From Abyssogena phaseoliformis symbiont OG214 (GTDB taxonomy: Bacteria; Pseudomonadota; Gammaproteobacteria; PS1; Pseudothioglobaceae), in the NCBI RefSeq assembly GCF_016592595.1, contig NZ_AP012977.1, forward strand, positions 1,054,001-1,118,000: 64,000 nucleotides of DNA. Direction: 5' to 3'. The notes under the pieces were generated by a model that was not told where the DNA came from, searched no databases, and saw only the letters and a list, made by a program, of their open reading frames with translations. Shown piece after piece: positions 43,659-54,975 of the stretch; the stretch's first letter is position 1, and each line of letters begins with the position of its first letter. A program made the position numbers and the translations under genes.

Positions 43659-44387
43659 ATGAATAAAGTTAATATTATATGCATGAAATGGGGTGATAAA
43701 TTTCCTGTTGAATATGTTAATCGACTCTTCGGCATGGTTTCTCGTCATCTTTCTATACCATTTCGATTTGTATGTTTCACTGAAAATAATGTAGGTATAC
43801 GGGATGAGATAGAAATACAAGATTTACCAGAATTAGATTTACCATCTGGATTACCAGAAAGGGGTTGGCGAAAATTAACTGTATTTAAAAAAGACTTTAG
43901 TGGTTTATCTGGGCCTACTTTATTTCTAGATTTAGACATAGTGGTAGTTGGAAATTTAAATGAATTTTTCACTCATCCTGGTGATTTTCTAATTGCTCAT
44001 GATAAGAAAAATCCAAAAAAAATAGAAGGTAACTCATCAATATTTAGGTTCGAAATTGGTCAACACCCAGAAATTTTAAGTTTTTTTGAACAAAACCCTG
44101 AACTGGTAAAAAGCGAAGTGCGCCACGAACAAGCGTACTTATCACGCGAAATGCGCCAACAAGACAAATTGAGATATTGGCCAGATGAATGGGTACCAAG
44201 TTTTAAGTATCGCTGTTGTCCTTCTTGGATAAAGTCTTGGTTTCAAGCGCCTTTTATACCCAAAGGTGCAAAAGTTATTTTATTCCATGGTTTGCCTAAT
44301 CCACCCGAAGCAATTATTGGGCGTAGTGGAAAATGGTATCGACACATCCAGCCATCACCTTGGATTGAAAAATATTGGAAAATCTAA
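43659..44387 (+). CDS. Putative glycosyltransferase, GT8-like fold
   Basis: This 242-residue soluble protein has a DLDIVVVGN motif at about residues 91-99, the DxD-type metal/nucleotide-sugar site, preceded by a short Rossmann-like N-terminus (VNIICMKWGDKFP) and a VFKKDF segment. The C-terminal half has KVILFHGLPNPP and a terminal aromatic segment SPWIEKYWKI. It resembles small uncharacterised glycosyltransferases in LPS clusters. The stop TAA shares its last base with the next ATG, so it is coupled to the broken GT25 gene downstream. Substrate unknown. Confidence 0.7.
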   Translation: MNKVNIICMKWGDKFPVEYVNRLFGMVSRHLSIPFRFVCFTENNVGIRDEIEIQDLPELDLPSGLPERGWRKLTVFKKDFSGLSGPTLFLDLDIVVVGNLNEFFTHPGDFLIAHDKKNPKKIEGNSSIFRFEIGQHPEILSFFEQNPELVKSEVRHEQAYLSREMRQQDKLRYWPDEWVPSFKYRCCPSWIKSWFQAPFIPKGAKVILFHGLPNPPEAIIGRSGKWYRHIQPSPWIEKYWKI

Positions 44388-44990
44388 TGAGCACTACAAA
44401 AATTCCTATTTATATTATCAATTTAGATAGAAGCCCTAACAGACTATCTTATATGGACAAACAGTTATCTAAATTAAAAATGCCATTTGAAAGAATAGTC
44501 GCAATTGATGGTCACCAAATTCAACCCCAAATATTACAATCTTACCAACAACAATCAAAACGTTCATGGATTCATTATGCAGCTTTATCTGCAGGAGAAA
44601 TCGGCTACGCCTTTAATTGGCACCATGCTTGGCGGACAGTATCAAGCCACAATTCCAAGGCATGTGTTGTATTAGAGAATGATGTTAAAATACATGACAA
44701 CATTAAGAAATGTAATTGAAATTTTATTCTAACATTTAGATTAAAATATTGTGATTGATTTGTCTGGCAAAAAGGTATGGTAGAAAAAGAAAGAAAAAAT
44801 ATTAATGGCACTGTGCTTATTCGTTATCAAACACCGCCACTTAAAAATCAGGGTGCTATTTATGGCAAGTTAGCTGCTCAAGTTTTTTTAAACAAAAAAA
44901 GAAATTATTAGCAAAAATAAAAAATGAACTAGGCCGCCCTCTTTATGAAAGACGTGGATTTTTACTAGAAATTTTTTGCCGAATTAACTA
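44387..44990 (+). pseudogene. GT25 glycosyltransferase, frameshifted
   Basis: The 5' part (44,387-44,719) encodes a GT25 LPS glycosyltransferase N-terminus: IPIYIINLDRSPNRLSYM, FERIVAIDG, ALSAGEIGYAFNWHHAW and the acidic LENDVKIH. A stop then occurs; other frames continue with RYQTPPLKNQGAIYGKLAAQ, a GT25-like segment, to about 44,880, and a basic stretch (ELGRPLYERRGFLLEIF) to about 44,985 that may be the C-terminus. At least two frameshifts are needed to join them. Confidence 0.75.
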
Positions 44991-44996
44991 AAAAAA

Positions 44997-45737
44997 ATGG
45001 GGCGCAGAGATAAAAGTAAATTTGAGAAGTGGTTTTCGTTAAGTCGTCATCAAAGGCGACTTAACGCAAAAAATCTGTCCAATCAGATTGATACAAATTT
45101 TAGAAGCCAAAAAAAAAAATTAATTGCCAATGATAAAATCATATACACACACGGCAGTTTCAACAATATTGAAAAACACTTTACTGCTTTAAAAAATGAG
45201 TTTTCTGGGCAAAGTGAACTTTGCTATACCCATGCAAAGATTATTGTTTTAATGAGACGGGACTTTGAATCAAGCAAGTATTTTGCTATTTTTGAGAATC
45301 TTTGGTATAAAGAGACAAAATTTTTACTCAAGAATTTAAACACACGGTGGTTAATTTCTGCAGCTGATACCTTTACAGATTACTCTAATGACGATGCGCT
45401 TAGGGGCTTATCCATAGCTTGTTCATGCCTGCTAAATACTGTCAAAATACAAGAAAGTGAGCGCTTCATTGCCAATACTCAAAACCACAAAGATGATAAA
45501 GAAAAAATCATCGAGCTAAGTAATGAAGAGAGAGTAGCGCTTTTTGATGGCATCTCGGTATTTAAAGTTGGCACTGATGACACGCTTAGAAATATGCGCT
45601 GGCGTATTGATAAAGCGGCAAAAATTAATATTGCAGGTCAAGTATTACTTGAGGTGTTTATAAGATTACAAAAATTTGATACCGTCTATAAGCGCCTAAA
45701 AGATAAGCACGCAAGAGAAAAAACTGGTTGGTGGTAA
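44997..45737 (+). CDS. Uncharacterised 246-residue protein of the glycosylation cluster
   Basis: This lysine-rich protein has no family that I recognise. It starts at an ATG after a run of A residues with no clear Shine-Dalgarno, and the frame is closed just upstream, so the true N-terminus might be lost. Mid-protein segments such as TRWLISAADTFTDYSNDDALRG and the end REKTGWW have no known signature. It ends one base before the next GT25 gene. The length and intact frame suggest a real gene, but it could be a relic of a larger one. Confidence 0.5.
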   Translation: MGRRDKSKFEKWFSLSRHQRRLNAKNLSNQIDTNFRSQKKKLIANDKIIYTHGSFNNIEKHFTALKNEFSGQSELCYTHAKIIVLMRRDFESSKYFAIFENLWYKETKFLLKNLNTRWLISAADTFTDYSNDDALRGLSIACSCLLNTVKIQESERFIANTQNHKDDKEKIIELSNEERVALFDGISVFKVGTDDTLRNMRWRIDKAAKINIAGQVLLEVFIRLQKFDTVYKRLKDKHAREKTGWW

Positions 45738-45738
45738 A

Positions 45739-46539
45739 ATGGATATTTTTGTTATTAATCTAACAAGTTCGATTAAACGACGAGAGTTTCAAGAAAAACA
45801 ATTGTCATCATTAAAACTAGATTACCAAATAATCCATGCCATGTCTACCAAAGATATTGGTAATAATACCTACAAAAAGCATTACTACGACTGGCAAAGA
45901 CCGCTAAAAAATACTGAAGTTGCCTGCTATTATTCACATAAATTAACATGGCATAAGATTATCAAAAAAAATCAACCGGCTCTAATATTAGAAGACGATG
46001 CATTGCTATCAAAATGCGTACCAAAATTACTTGCAGACCTCTCTGGCAAAAAAGGCATGGACTTAGTCAATCTTGAAAATAGAGGTAGAAAAAAATTCAT
46101 TTCAAAATCTAGCATGGCTCTTGAATGCAACTCGAAACTTCTTCGTCTTTATCAAGATAGGACAGGTGCAGCAGGATACATACTTTGGCCAGAGGGCGCC
46201 AAAAAACTTATTCAATGCGAAAAAAGAAAAGGCATTGCACTAGCTGATGCACATATTACCGCTTGCCATAGTATTCGTACCTATCAAGTAGAACCAGCAC
46301 CTATTATTCAACTGGATCAATGTACTTATTACGGGTTAAGCAACACCTGTTCGGATGAAATATCCACCTCAACCATTAATAATTGCAACAACCCAAAAGG
46401 TAGTTTTTCATTCCGAATTAAAAGAGCCTACTTCCAATTAAAACTAGGATTATACCAATTTCTGTTAATAACAAAATCAGACAGGCGTTATATCAAAACA
46501 AGAAAAAAAGATTTTTTTGCTATTAACAACACTAAATAA
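45739..46539 (+). CDS. Glycosyltransferase family 25 (LPS glycosyltransferase)
   Basis: This 266-residue GT25 protein adds a sugar to lipooligosaccharide-type acceptors. Its N-terminus MDIFVINLTSSIKRREFQ, the YYSHKLTWHKII segment, LILEDDALL (acidic motif at about residues 80-88) and DRTGAAGYILWPEGAKKL are in family order. It is intact, in contrast to the broken GT25 1 kb upstream. The stop overlaps the next ATG by one base, indicating an operon with the GT4 gene. Donor and acceptor cannot be inferred. Confidence 0.87.
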   Translation: MDIFVINLTSSIKRREFQEKQLSSLKLDYQIIHAMSTKDIGNNTYKKHYYDWQRPLKNTEVACYYSHKLTWHKIIKKNQPALILEDDALLSKCVPKLLADLSGKKGMDLVNLENRGRKKFISKSSMALECNSKLLRLYQDRTGAAGYILWPEGAKKLIQCEKRKGIALADAHITACHSIRTYQVEPAPIIQLDQCTYYGLSNTCSDEISTSTINNCNNPKGSFSFRIKRAYFQLKLGLYQFLLITKSDRRYIKTRKKDFFAINNTK

Positions 46540-47585
46540 TGGAAAATAAAAAAACAATCGTCATAGTTATCCCAGATTTAAAGGGGAATGGTGCTGAACG
46601 AGTTATGTTAAGTTTAGCAACTGGTTTACAACAAAATAACTGCGATGTCCATATTGTTATTTTTAAAGAAATAATTGAATTAGAATATAATGGCAATATC
46701 AATATACACGTCTTTAAAAAACACTACCGCTGGACTCCTAGGAGCGTAAGAGGATTGGTTTTATCCCCTATTTTAGATAAATTTATCATACGCCATTGTG
46801 GTAAGCCTGATTTAGTACTGTCTAATTTGCTACCAATTGACCGGTTGTTTGCTTATAGTAAATTAAATAGTTATCTTGTCATACACAACACAATGAGCTT
46901 AGAGGCAAAATTTTATGCTAGAAACTTTAAAGAATTAAAAAAAATCTACACTCAAAAACCAGTAATTTGCGTTTCAAAGGGTGTGCAAAGTGATTTTATA
47001 AAACTATTTAAACCAGAAAAAAAAGTTCAAACAATACACAATCCGATTGATATTAGATTTACTCAAAGAATGGCGCAAGATGATAATTTAATAAACCTTA
47101 ATGATTATATTATTCATGTTGGGAAATTTGCCCACCAAAAAAGACATGATGTTTTAATTAAGGCTTACAAAAAAAGCAACATAAAAACACCCTTAGTATT
47201 AATCGGACAAGGTTATCTTGAGAGTAATATAAGGGCACTGGTTCAAGAACTTAATTTAGAGAGCAAAGTTATTTTTTTGGGATTCCAATCTAATCCCTAT
47301 CCTCTCATTAAAAATGCCAAGCTAATGGTCTTGTCTTCTGATTTTGAAGGGCTTGGCATGGTAATTTTAGAGGCATTAGCGCTAAATACAGCTGTTATTA
47401 GCACCAATTGCCCATCAGGACCATCTGAGATATTGCCCAGTAAAAACTTATGTCCAGTTGAAAACATTGAAAAATTAGCTCAATTAATAAAACAGGCGAC
47501 TAATAATCCACTAGCTTTCATCCAGCCACTTGATGAAAAATTTCACCTTAGTCTTGCCGCCAAAAAATATATTGATTTAATTTGA
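46539..47585 (+). CDS. Glycosyltransferase family 4
   Basis: This 348-residue GT-B protein has the N-terminal glycine-rich LKGNGAERVMLSLATGL and the C-terminal signature VLSSDFEGLGMVILEALALNT (E...EALA, about residues 267-285) of retaining GT4 enzymes, with HVGKFAHQKRHDVLIKAY at the domain junction. It probably extends an LPS or surface glycan chain. It is coupled to the GT25 gene upstream and convergent with the broken methyltransferase gene. Confidence 0.87.
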   Translation: MENKKTIVIVIPDLKGNGAERVMLSLATGLQQNNCDVHIVIFKEIIELEYNGNINIHVFKKHYRWTPRSVRGLVLSPILDKFIIRHCGKPDLVLSNLLPIDRLFAYSKLNSYLVIHNTMSLEAKFYARNFKELKKIYTQKPVICVSKGVQSDFIKLFKPEKKVQTIHNPIDIRFTQRMAQDDNLINLNDYIIHVGKFAHQKRHDVLIKAYKKSNIKTPLVLIGQGYLESNIRALVQELNLESKVIFLGFQSNPYPLIKNAKLMVLSSDFEGLGMVILEALALNTAVISTNCPSGPSEILPSKNLCPVENIEKLAQLIKQATNNPLAFIQPLDEKFHLSLAAKKYIDLI

Positions 47586-47601
47586 TAATATTAGAAGATA
47601 G

Positions 47602-48260
47602 CTAAGCACACTCAAACAAATATAACACCTTCCCCTCTTCCTTTATGTTGTATAAAGACTCTTTATCCCAATTAAAAGGTGCTGTAAATAAATTTATTTT
47701 ACGAAAATCCCCAGTAACAATATCAGTATTTTTTACTTCAATATGACCAGTTGTTAGAATGTATTTGATTTTTGATTTGGACAAGTTTTTTAAGAAAAAA
47801 GAAATATCAGCATAACTCAGATGAAACAAACAATCTCTTACAATTATTAAATCTGCATCTGGCAGTACATCTTGGGTGATATCGAGTGTTATAAATGAAG
47901 TATGCTTTGATGCATATTTTTTATTGTTTTCAAGGATTAGTGCATTAACAATATCCCCGCCAATGTAGTCAATCTCATTATGCTTTTTTAAAACATGCTG
48001 CATCCAATTAAAATCTCCACAAGGTGTGTCTAGAATGCTAGAAATATTAAATTTAGCAAATATTTTTGGAAGGTGGAGTCTAATATTGAGCCCGTACCGC
48101 TGATTGAATCTTTACTACTCCAAAGTCTTTTTTTGTATATGTGTTCAAATCTTTCGCTGGCATTTTCTATGCTAAGCATTTTTTTATTTTGAATTTGTCT
48201 TCTTGCTTTTCCACTATACAAAGACTTTATCTTGTTGAATAAAATATTCACTTTTTGCAT
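47602..48260 (-). pseudogene. Class I SAM-dependent methyltransferase, frameshifted
   Basis: The 5' piece (48,260-48,030) gives a lysine-rich N-terminus and the loop SGTGSIL, then closes. Another frame carries the SAM-binding LDTPCGDFNWMQ and YIGGDIV, DLIIVRDCLFHLSY and the terminal segment FNWDKESLY to the stop at 47,602. A frameshift near 48,070-48,085 separates them. The GDxxW and DCLFHL patterns resemble methyltransferases in polysaccharide clusters. The protein is broken unless the base call is wrong. Confidence 0.75.
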
Positions 48261-48352
48261 TCTTTATTACTGTTTCTTAAAACTATTATTTTATAACCTT
48301 TGGCAAAAATATGGACAAGAAAAACACAAAGAAAGAGTTTTCGAGAGTACCA

Positions 48353-49376
48353 CTAAGCATAACTACTCATCAATAAGGTGCCTAAAATTGCATATTTAGT
48401 ATTGTTTTTTGCTCGTAATGATTGCCAAAACTTTTTCAAAGGAAATAATAATAAAGCTAATGTTGTCAATAATGCAATAGCGCCTCCATAAACCAAGGAG
48501 TTGATAAAAGTATTATGTAAATGACTATGCTTAGCTATTTGAGTGGCTAATTTTTTATTACCAACAAATTTTGAAGCGGGCGCTGTTGTATTTCGATAGC
48601 CATGGCCAAATATTAGTCTGTCTTTTGCCGCCAACAATCCACCCTTATACATTGCTAACCTTATGTTAGTTATTTCATCAGACTTGCCCTTAATTGGTGT
48701 GTGTAAATCTTCAGTAGAATATCCATTTTCAGAAAGTAAGCTTAAAAATTCAATGGCTGTAGAAAATCTATTTGTCAAATTGGAATGGGTCAACAAAAAC
48801 GATGTACAAGTTAGAATTAATACTGAAATAAGAATTTTATATCTGTATTTATTGACTAGAGATTTAGCGTTTAAAAAGATAAACAACACACTTAATATAA
48901 TAAGACTCAAGAATGCGCTACACCCATCACCAAGGGTGATGATATTAAGTGCCAATATAGAACTAACTAAAGTTAGTGAGAAGTTGTATTTATTTTCATG
49001 ATTGATGTTAACCCATGAAAAAGTTAGCATGATCGTGGTTAAAATTGGGAGAATGCCTCTAGATAGAATCCAATCTATTTCATTGTAGTCTTTTGTTAAG
49101 TACTGATAATAAATAACAACACCTACCAAAATTAAACTTAATTTCATCGAAAAAATTAATCGATTAAAATTAATATTAGCTTTGTAAATTGCCAATGCGA
49201 TTAAAGGGGCAAATAAAAAATATGCAACTCTGCTAGAAAAATGTAATAATCCAAGCCCTTTATGGGAAACTACGATAGACAAGATAACGACGCTAAAATA
49301 AGCAACACAGAGTCGTGAGAGTAACTTTAATTTTATCCGTGAAGACGGTATAAATACCCATTGGTATCAATAATAA
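48353..49376 (-). pseudogene. O-antigen ligase/polymerase-like membrane protein, damaged at both ends
   Basis: The central open frame (48,353-49,282, 309 codons) is a polytopic membrane protein with the periplasmic-loop motif HSHLHNTFINSLVYGG of the O-antigen ligase (WaaL/Wzy_C) family and a preceding GHGYRN. Upstream the frame extends without a start to about 49,365, while a different frame encodes a hydrophobic LILLLLIPMGIYTVF, suggesting an N-terminal frameshift. The C-terminus stops at LLMSSYA, short of the last helices usual in the family. A truncated but translated product is possible. Confidence 0.6.
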
Positions 49377-49501
49377 TAAAATCAAGTCGCCTGATATCTT
49401 GAGATTTAAAATTCAAATTGGAAATAAAAATAGCAGTGTATTAACAATATTTGAATAAGTAATTGGCAATCTCATGGAGCGCATTTTACATTTATACTGA
49501 C

Positions 49502-49507
49502 TATAAT
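49502..49507 (+). promoter_or_regulatory. -10 element upstream of glnS
   Basis: A TATAAT ends only 9 bases before the glnS ATG at 49517, so a transcript from it would have almost no leader. TATACT at 49493 is an alternative. No good -35 is seen. Confidence 0.3.
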
Positions 49508-49516
49508 CTGATACTT

Positions 49517-51175
49517 ATGAACAAGGACACTTACACCAACTTTATCCGCAATCAAATTGATAACGATTTAGAACAAAAATTGCATATTTCTATTCAAACG
49601 CGTTTTCCACCTGAACCTAATGGTTATTTGCATATTGGACATGCTAAATCAATTTGTCTAAATTTTGGTTTAGCAAAAGATTACAAGGGGCAATGTAATT
49701 TGCGATTTGATGACACTAATCCCGCTAAAGAAGATATTGAATTTATAGATGCCATCAAAGCAGATATTAAATGGCTTGGGTTTACGTGGGATGGTGACAT
49801 TAAGTACAGCTCTCATTATTTTGACCAGTTTTATGAGTATGCCATTGAACTTATTAATAAAAGTTTGGCTTACGTTTGTTTTTTAGATGCAGATGAAACT
49901 CATGCTTACCGAGGCACTTTAAAAGAGGCTGGAAAAAATAGCCCTTATCGAGATACATCAATTGCAAAAAACCTAGAATTACTTGCAAAAATGAAGGCAG
50001 GTAAATTTGTAAAAGGTGAGTGTGTGCTACGTGGAAAAATTGATATGAGCAGTTCATTTATGTGTATGCGCGACCCAACTCTATACCGCATTCGCTTTGA
50101 TAAACATCACCAAACTGGCAATCAGTGGCGTATTTATCCCATGTATGATTTTGCCCATTGTATTAGTGATGCAATTGAAAAAGTAACTCACTCCTTATGC
50201 ACGTTAGAATTCCAAGACAATCGTCGCCTATATGATTGGATACTAGAAAACTTAAATGATTTTAATAAGCCTAATCGCCCACATCAATATGAATTTTCAC
50301 GGCTGAATTTAGAATATACCGTTATGTCAAAACGTAAATTACAAAAATTAGTCGAAGATGAGTTGGTATCTGGCTGGGATGATCCACGTATGCCTACGCT
50401 TTCAGGGCTTCGTCGTCGTGGCTATACTGCGACTAGTATTCGTGATTTTACCAGTCGAATTGGCATTTCTAAAGTGGACAGTATGACCAATATAGCAATT
50501 TTAGAAGCCGCTGTGCGTGATGATTTGAATATCAAAGCACCACGCACAATGGGTGTGATTGATCCAATACGCGTTATTATTGAAAATTATCCTGAAGATA
50601 AAATTGAAACCTTGAAAGCCCCTATTCACCCACAAAATGAAGCAATGGGAAAGCGTAATATATTCTTTTCTCGTGAATTATATATTGATAGGGCGGACTT
50701 TAAAGAAGTGGCGCCTAATAAAAAATTTAAACGCCTGGCAATCAATAAAGAGGTGCGCCTGCGATCTGCTTATGTCATTAATGCCACTACTTTTGATACC
50801 GATTTTGATGGCAATATTACCACCGTATACGCAACATACGACCCTGATACATTAGGTAAAAATCCTGCAGATGGTCGTAAAGTCAAAGGCGTGATTCACT
50901 TTGTTGAGGCCACCAAAGCACTCAAGGCAGAATTTAGACTATATGATCGATTATTCACACTTGAAAATCCTGGCAAAAATGATCACTTTGAACAATTGCT
51001 TAACCCGCAATCACTAGTCACCACTTATGGCGTGGTAGAACCTAGTATGGCTAATAGCAGGTCTGAATTCGCTTATCAGTTTGAACGTGAAGGGTATTTT
51101 TGTCGAGACAATCAATCAAGCGATGAACTGGTATTTAACAAAACGACGGGTTTACGTGACACTTGGTGTGCTTAA
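49517..51175 (+). CDS. glnS: Glutaminyl-tRNA synthetase
   Basis: GlnRS charges tRNA-Gln directly, a class I synthetase common in gammaproteobacteria. The 552-residue protein has the HIGH-type motif [18 protein letters not shown] near the N-terminus and the KMSKS-type VMSKRKL, with the anticodon-binding beta barrels at the C-terminus; E. coli GlnS is 554. I use ATG 49517 ([13 protein letters not shown]); an upstream in-frame start at 49463 would add 18 non-conserved residues. It stands intact within a decayed surface-polysaccharide region. Confidence 0.96.
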   Translation: MNKDTYTNFIRNQIDNDLEQKLHISIQTRFPPEPNGYLHIGHAKSICLNFGLAKDYKGQCNLRFDDTNPAKEDIEFIDAIKADIKWLGFTWDGDIKYSSHYFDQFYEYAIELINKSLAYVCFLDADETHAYRGTLKEAGKNSPYRDTSIAKNLELLAKMKAGKFVKGECVLRGKIDMSSSFMCMRDPTLYRIRFDKHHQTGNQWRIYPMYDFAHCISDAIEKVTHSLCTLEFQDNRRLYDWILENLNDFNKPNRPHQYEFSRLNLEYTVMSKRKLQKLVEDELVSGWDDPRMPTLSGLRRRGYTATSIRDFTSRIGISKVDSMTNIAILEAAVRDDLNIKAPRTMGVIDPIRVIIENYPEDKIETLKAPIHPQNEAMGKRNIFFSRELYIDRADFKEVAPNKKFKRLAINKEVRLRSAYVINATTFDTDFDGNITTVYATYDPDTLGKNPADGRKVKGVIHFVEATKALKAEFRLYDRLFTLENPGKNDHFEQLLNPQSLVTTYGVVEPSMANSRSEFAYQFEREGYFCRDNQSSDELVFNKTTGLRDTWCA

Positions 51176-51253
51176 TTTTTACAAACACAGTTAATGTTTT
51201 ATGGCATGACAATGAAAAAAGAAAATAAACCCAATGGATTGTAATATGAATTT

Positions 51254-53141
51254 ATGAAATTGGTGAACAACGGTTTAATTATTTGGCTTAGTGTTGTACT
51301 TATCGGTGTTGCATTACAAGCACCTTAGGCTGGGTCTTATGGTTTTTTGTTTATTTATATATTATGGGCAAATCATCAGCATTTTTCTTATCACTTTAGT
51401 GATTTAAAAATATCTTTATTGATACTGTTTTTACTAGGCACTGGTAGTATTTTTTGGAGTGCTAATGTTGGTTTTTTTATCGGTAAATGGCTGCTATGGT
51501 TAATTATCTTTTATACATTTTTTGTTGCTTATTGTATTAAACAAACACATATCAATCTCTTAAAACTTGCTTTTGGTTTGACTATTGCAGGCAGGTTTAT
51601 TGCCATCATCGGTATATTCCAATATTTATCACCCGATACTGAATTTTTATTACAATCAGCACCACCATCTTCCACATTTGGCAACAAAAATATGGCAGCA
51701 CATTCACTTGTGTTGATATTCCCAGTGATTTTATTTATTATTTTTTCTAATAAAATCAATACAATGCAAACCTTTTTGGCTGGATTTTTGATAGCAGTTA
51801 TTGTTATTTATATTTTTTATACCGCCACCAAATCAGCATGGCTTGCTATTTCTATTGAATTGTTATTTGTTGCTCTATTTTTACGATTAAAGCGTAAAAA
51901 AATAAACAATTACATTTACTGGAATCGAACTAAAACCATTTCCTTATCATTGTCTGTGTTGTTGATTTTTATAAAAATTAATTTATCTGCCGATAGTTTT
52001 ACACCCGTTTGGCAAGCAGCAACTAACGAGATATCAAGCATGGTACAAAGTACCAGCAATAAGAATGACATTCGTTATGAAATTTATCAAATTTCTATCA
52101 ATATGATTAAAAATATGCCACTGTTTGGTACAGGTTTGGGCAGTTAGTCATAATGAGGTTCAAGCTGGATATAAGCACTTGTGGCATACTCATCATCCAA
52201 TAGATAAGGCACATAATGACATCTTAGAGAGCTGACTGTTGAGATTAGATTGGTTGGCGTAGCTGCTTTGTTATGGTTAATGTTCTTAATTATTAGAACA
52301 GTTCTAAACATTATGCAGCAATCAGAAGCTCAAAATGAATTGTTCTATTTTTTATTATTGATGGCACTTGGTGGCTCATTTGTCAATATGCAATTTAGTT
52401 TTCCTTATCAAATGGCAATGCCGCCACTTTTATTCGGGTTATATGTTGGATTGATTGCCAAACAATCAAAATGTTTTATTGAACCAAGAAAAATACTGTG
52501 TATTAAGCCGATAAAAAACATATTAATGAGTCTTAGTGTTATGTCGTTTTTGATAGTTTATAGTATTTATATTGACTGGATAAGGTTTTATAATGAATTA
52601 AATACCAGACATTATAAAAACGTATAACAGCTACGTGCTATCATGCCTTATGTTTATTCTTATCATGTGTATTACGGGTTAAGAAAATTTAACCGCCATT
52701 ATATAAACGCTGTAGATTTTGATAAATCTTTGCAGTTTTCAAAGAAAATATTGCAACATTTATCAAATGATAATTTGACACTTTATGCCCATATTCACGC
52801 ATTAATAAAAATCAAACAGTTTGATAAAGCATTGACAAAAATTAGCAAACTTTCAAAAGTAATTAATGACGGATTGTTTATTGACTACGCATTGAAATTG
52901 GAGATATACGCTGCATTAAATAATGTTGAAAAAATATCTTACCGCCTATCAAGAATTTGCCAATCAACCGGAGAGGCTTTTGGCATTAAACCAATGCAGC
53001 TATAAACATCTAACTCAATTTTCTATGCGCCACACAAGCTTGTATAAATACACGCCAATAATGTACAAAAAATATCATGGCCATGACAACCAATTTGAGA
53101 AAAAATACTTGATTTTTATGGGCATAGAGAGCATAAATTAG
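51254..53141 (+). pseudogene. O-antigen ligase (Wzy_C) plus TPR-like protein, broken
   Basis: The frame from ATG 51254 (MKLVNNGLIIWLSVVLIGVA) meets TAG at 51326-51328 and resumes to 52,147 with membrane helices and the segment MAAHSLVLIFPV and a C-terminal GTGLGS. A second frame carries the ligase loop HTHHPIDKAHNDILE (52,187-52,231); a third continues helices to 52,627, and frames to about 53,000-53,141 give a helical TPR-like tail (FDKALTKISKL). At least three lesions are present. It is a second WaaL/Wzy-like gene, and in the opposite direction to the one at 48-49 kb. Confidence 0.8.
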
Positions 53142-53344
53142 GTTGTCTAAATCATCTCTACTCTTAATTACCGTTCATATTTTTCCATAACCTTATTAAA
53201 CCCAATTTCTTTCTTTAATCAACTTTTAGAACTTGCAATGGTCTAATAATCTTTGAAACGAGTTATACAAAATATCAATTACACGCTTACACTGATTGCT
53301 CGAAGCAAGAAACGTACTAATACAGTAGAAGAAGAATTTGTATA

Positions 53345-54975
53345 TTATTTGAATCTATTCAGGTTATCAACAGCTTTTGGTTGATTGGCATCGAGAATTT
53401 AATCTGACAAAATTGGATGTTTGTCAATAAATATCTGTTGATACTGTTTATCCCAACTTTTAAAATGAATAGTTTTTTGCCATTTGGCATGGTTACACTC
53501 ATTTTGTAAAAATCAATAAAATAATAACTTAAATCTGGATTAACCAATACTGCTTTTTGCTCATTATGCTGAGTCGGCATGTATTTACTGACTACTCTCA
53601 ATCGATTTGAATCCTGAATATCAAGTAGTGACTTGCCATTAATATTCTCATGGGGCTTCATATCAATAATATCAAGAATAGTTAGCACAATATCTGCTTG
53701 TGAGATTGGCCTATTTGTGTTCATTTTAAGCTGTGAGTAATATCCTAGTGGTGGTGAAATTAATAACGGATTATGAATGGTGTTTTTATTAAAACCTTGA
53801 TTAAACATACCAGATTTTCTGCCTAGACCTTGCCTTGGGCCGTGGTCTGCTGAATAAAACACCCAACTGCTGGGATATTGCTTGCGCATATGATTGATTA
53901 AAGTCGCAATATAGTCATCAGTTTTAACAACCGTATTATCATAAGCGTTCATTGAATTTTCATCCCCTTCTGATAAGAACTTCTTATGCTGTTTGGTTGA
54001 ATGTATTGAATAAGGATAATGCGAACCATCCATTTGCAATACTAATAAAAAACGGCTTGGTTTGCTGTTTTATATAAGGCAAAGCAACTTCTTTTAGCAC
54101 ACGCATATCATCTGCACCTTTATGGACAGAGGTATTTTTGTTCATACTAACACCGTCCCAAAAATAATCCACATCATTATCAACAAGTAATTCTTTAATA
54201 TGACCCCAGCTGGTGTCTTGCGCACTGATAAAAGCAGTATTGTAACCACGAGCCTTGGCATAATTAAATATTGATGGTGTTTGGTAAAATTTACCCAATG
54301 GATCTATACCTTCCATGCCAACCAACATATAAGGAACACTTAAACGAGTATGGGTACTAATACTCAGTGCATTGTCGTAAGCAATAAGTTGTTTATTTTG
54401 TTGCAGTTTTGGTGTAGTGTCACGCACGTAACCATAAACACCCATATGTGACAATACTAGAGACTCGCCAACAATGTAAACAATATTAGGCAAATCATGA
54501 GCTGGAAGTTGGCTTTTAACAACAAAAGCTTTGTCGTATTTAAACTCTAACGCTTGCTCCTTGGTTATTTGCAATAATATTGAGTAAAAAGCCATGGCTG
54601 AATGCTGAAAATTACTCACACCATACCAACTAAAAGTTGTAAGTAAATACAACAAAATAAAACCAAGCGCATTCAAACTATAACGCCACTTTACTGTCTT
54701 TTTTTGAGTGTTTGATAACAGATTAATGGACCAATATCGGCAATACTATTAACACAAAAAACAATATTTTTACTAACGCTAGATTTTGTTAAGATGGGTT
54801 TCAAAGTAAACAACAACAATAGAATCGTCAAAGACGACAAGCCAAAATTAACCACAACACGCTTAATGTCCCAATTATCCATCACCCATGAATAATCACG
54901 AACAACAAAAAGATCTAGTAATACTAAAATCAACCAAACAAATAAGGTTGTCATTATTTGAGTTGATTTAGCCAT
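53345..54975 (-). pseudogene. LPS phosphoethanolamine-transferase-like sulfatase, broken
   Basis: Three frames form one protein of about 540 codons. The N-terminal membrane part starts at 54,975 (MAKSTQIMTTLFVWLILVLL); a frameshift near 54,690 leads to more helices and the catalytic domain with NIVYIVGESLVLSHMGVYGY and THTRLSVPYM; another near 54,040 leads to YSADHGPRQG, the metal-binding D-H pair; and near 53,465 the C-terminus continues in a third frame to a stop at 53,345-53,347. The family adds phosphoethanolamine to lipid A or glucans. The start overlaps the surE stop by 22 bases. Confidence 0.8.

Noticed and set aside
53345-54975. Programmed frameshifting in the sulfatase-like gene
   Set aside because: Three separate lesions occur without a slippery heptamer and downstream structure that I can see; decay or sequence error is simpler.
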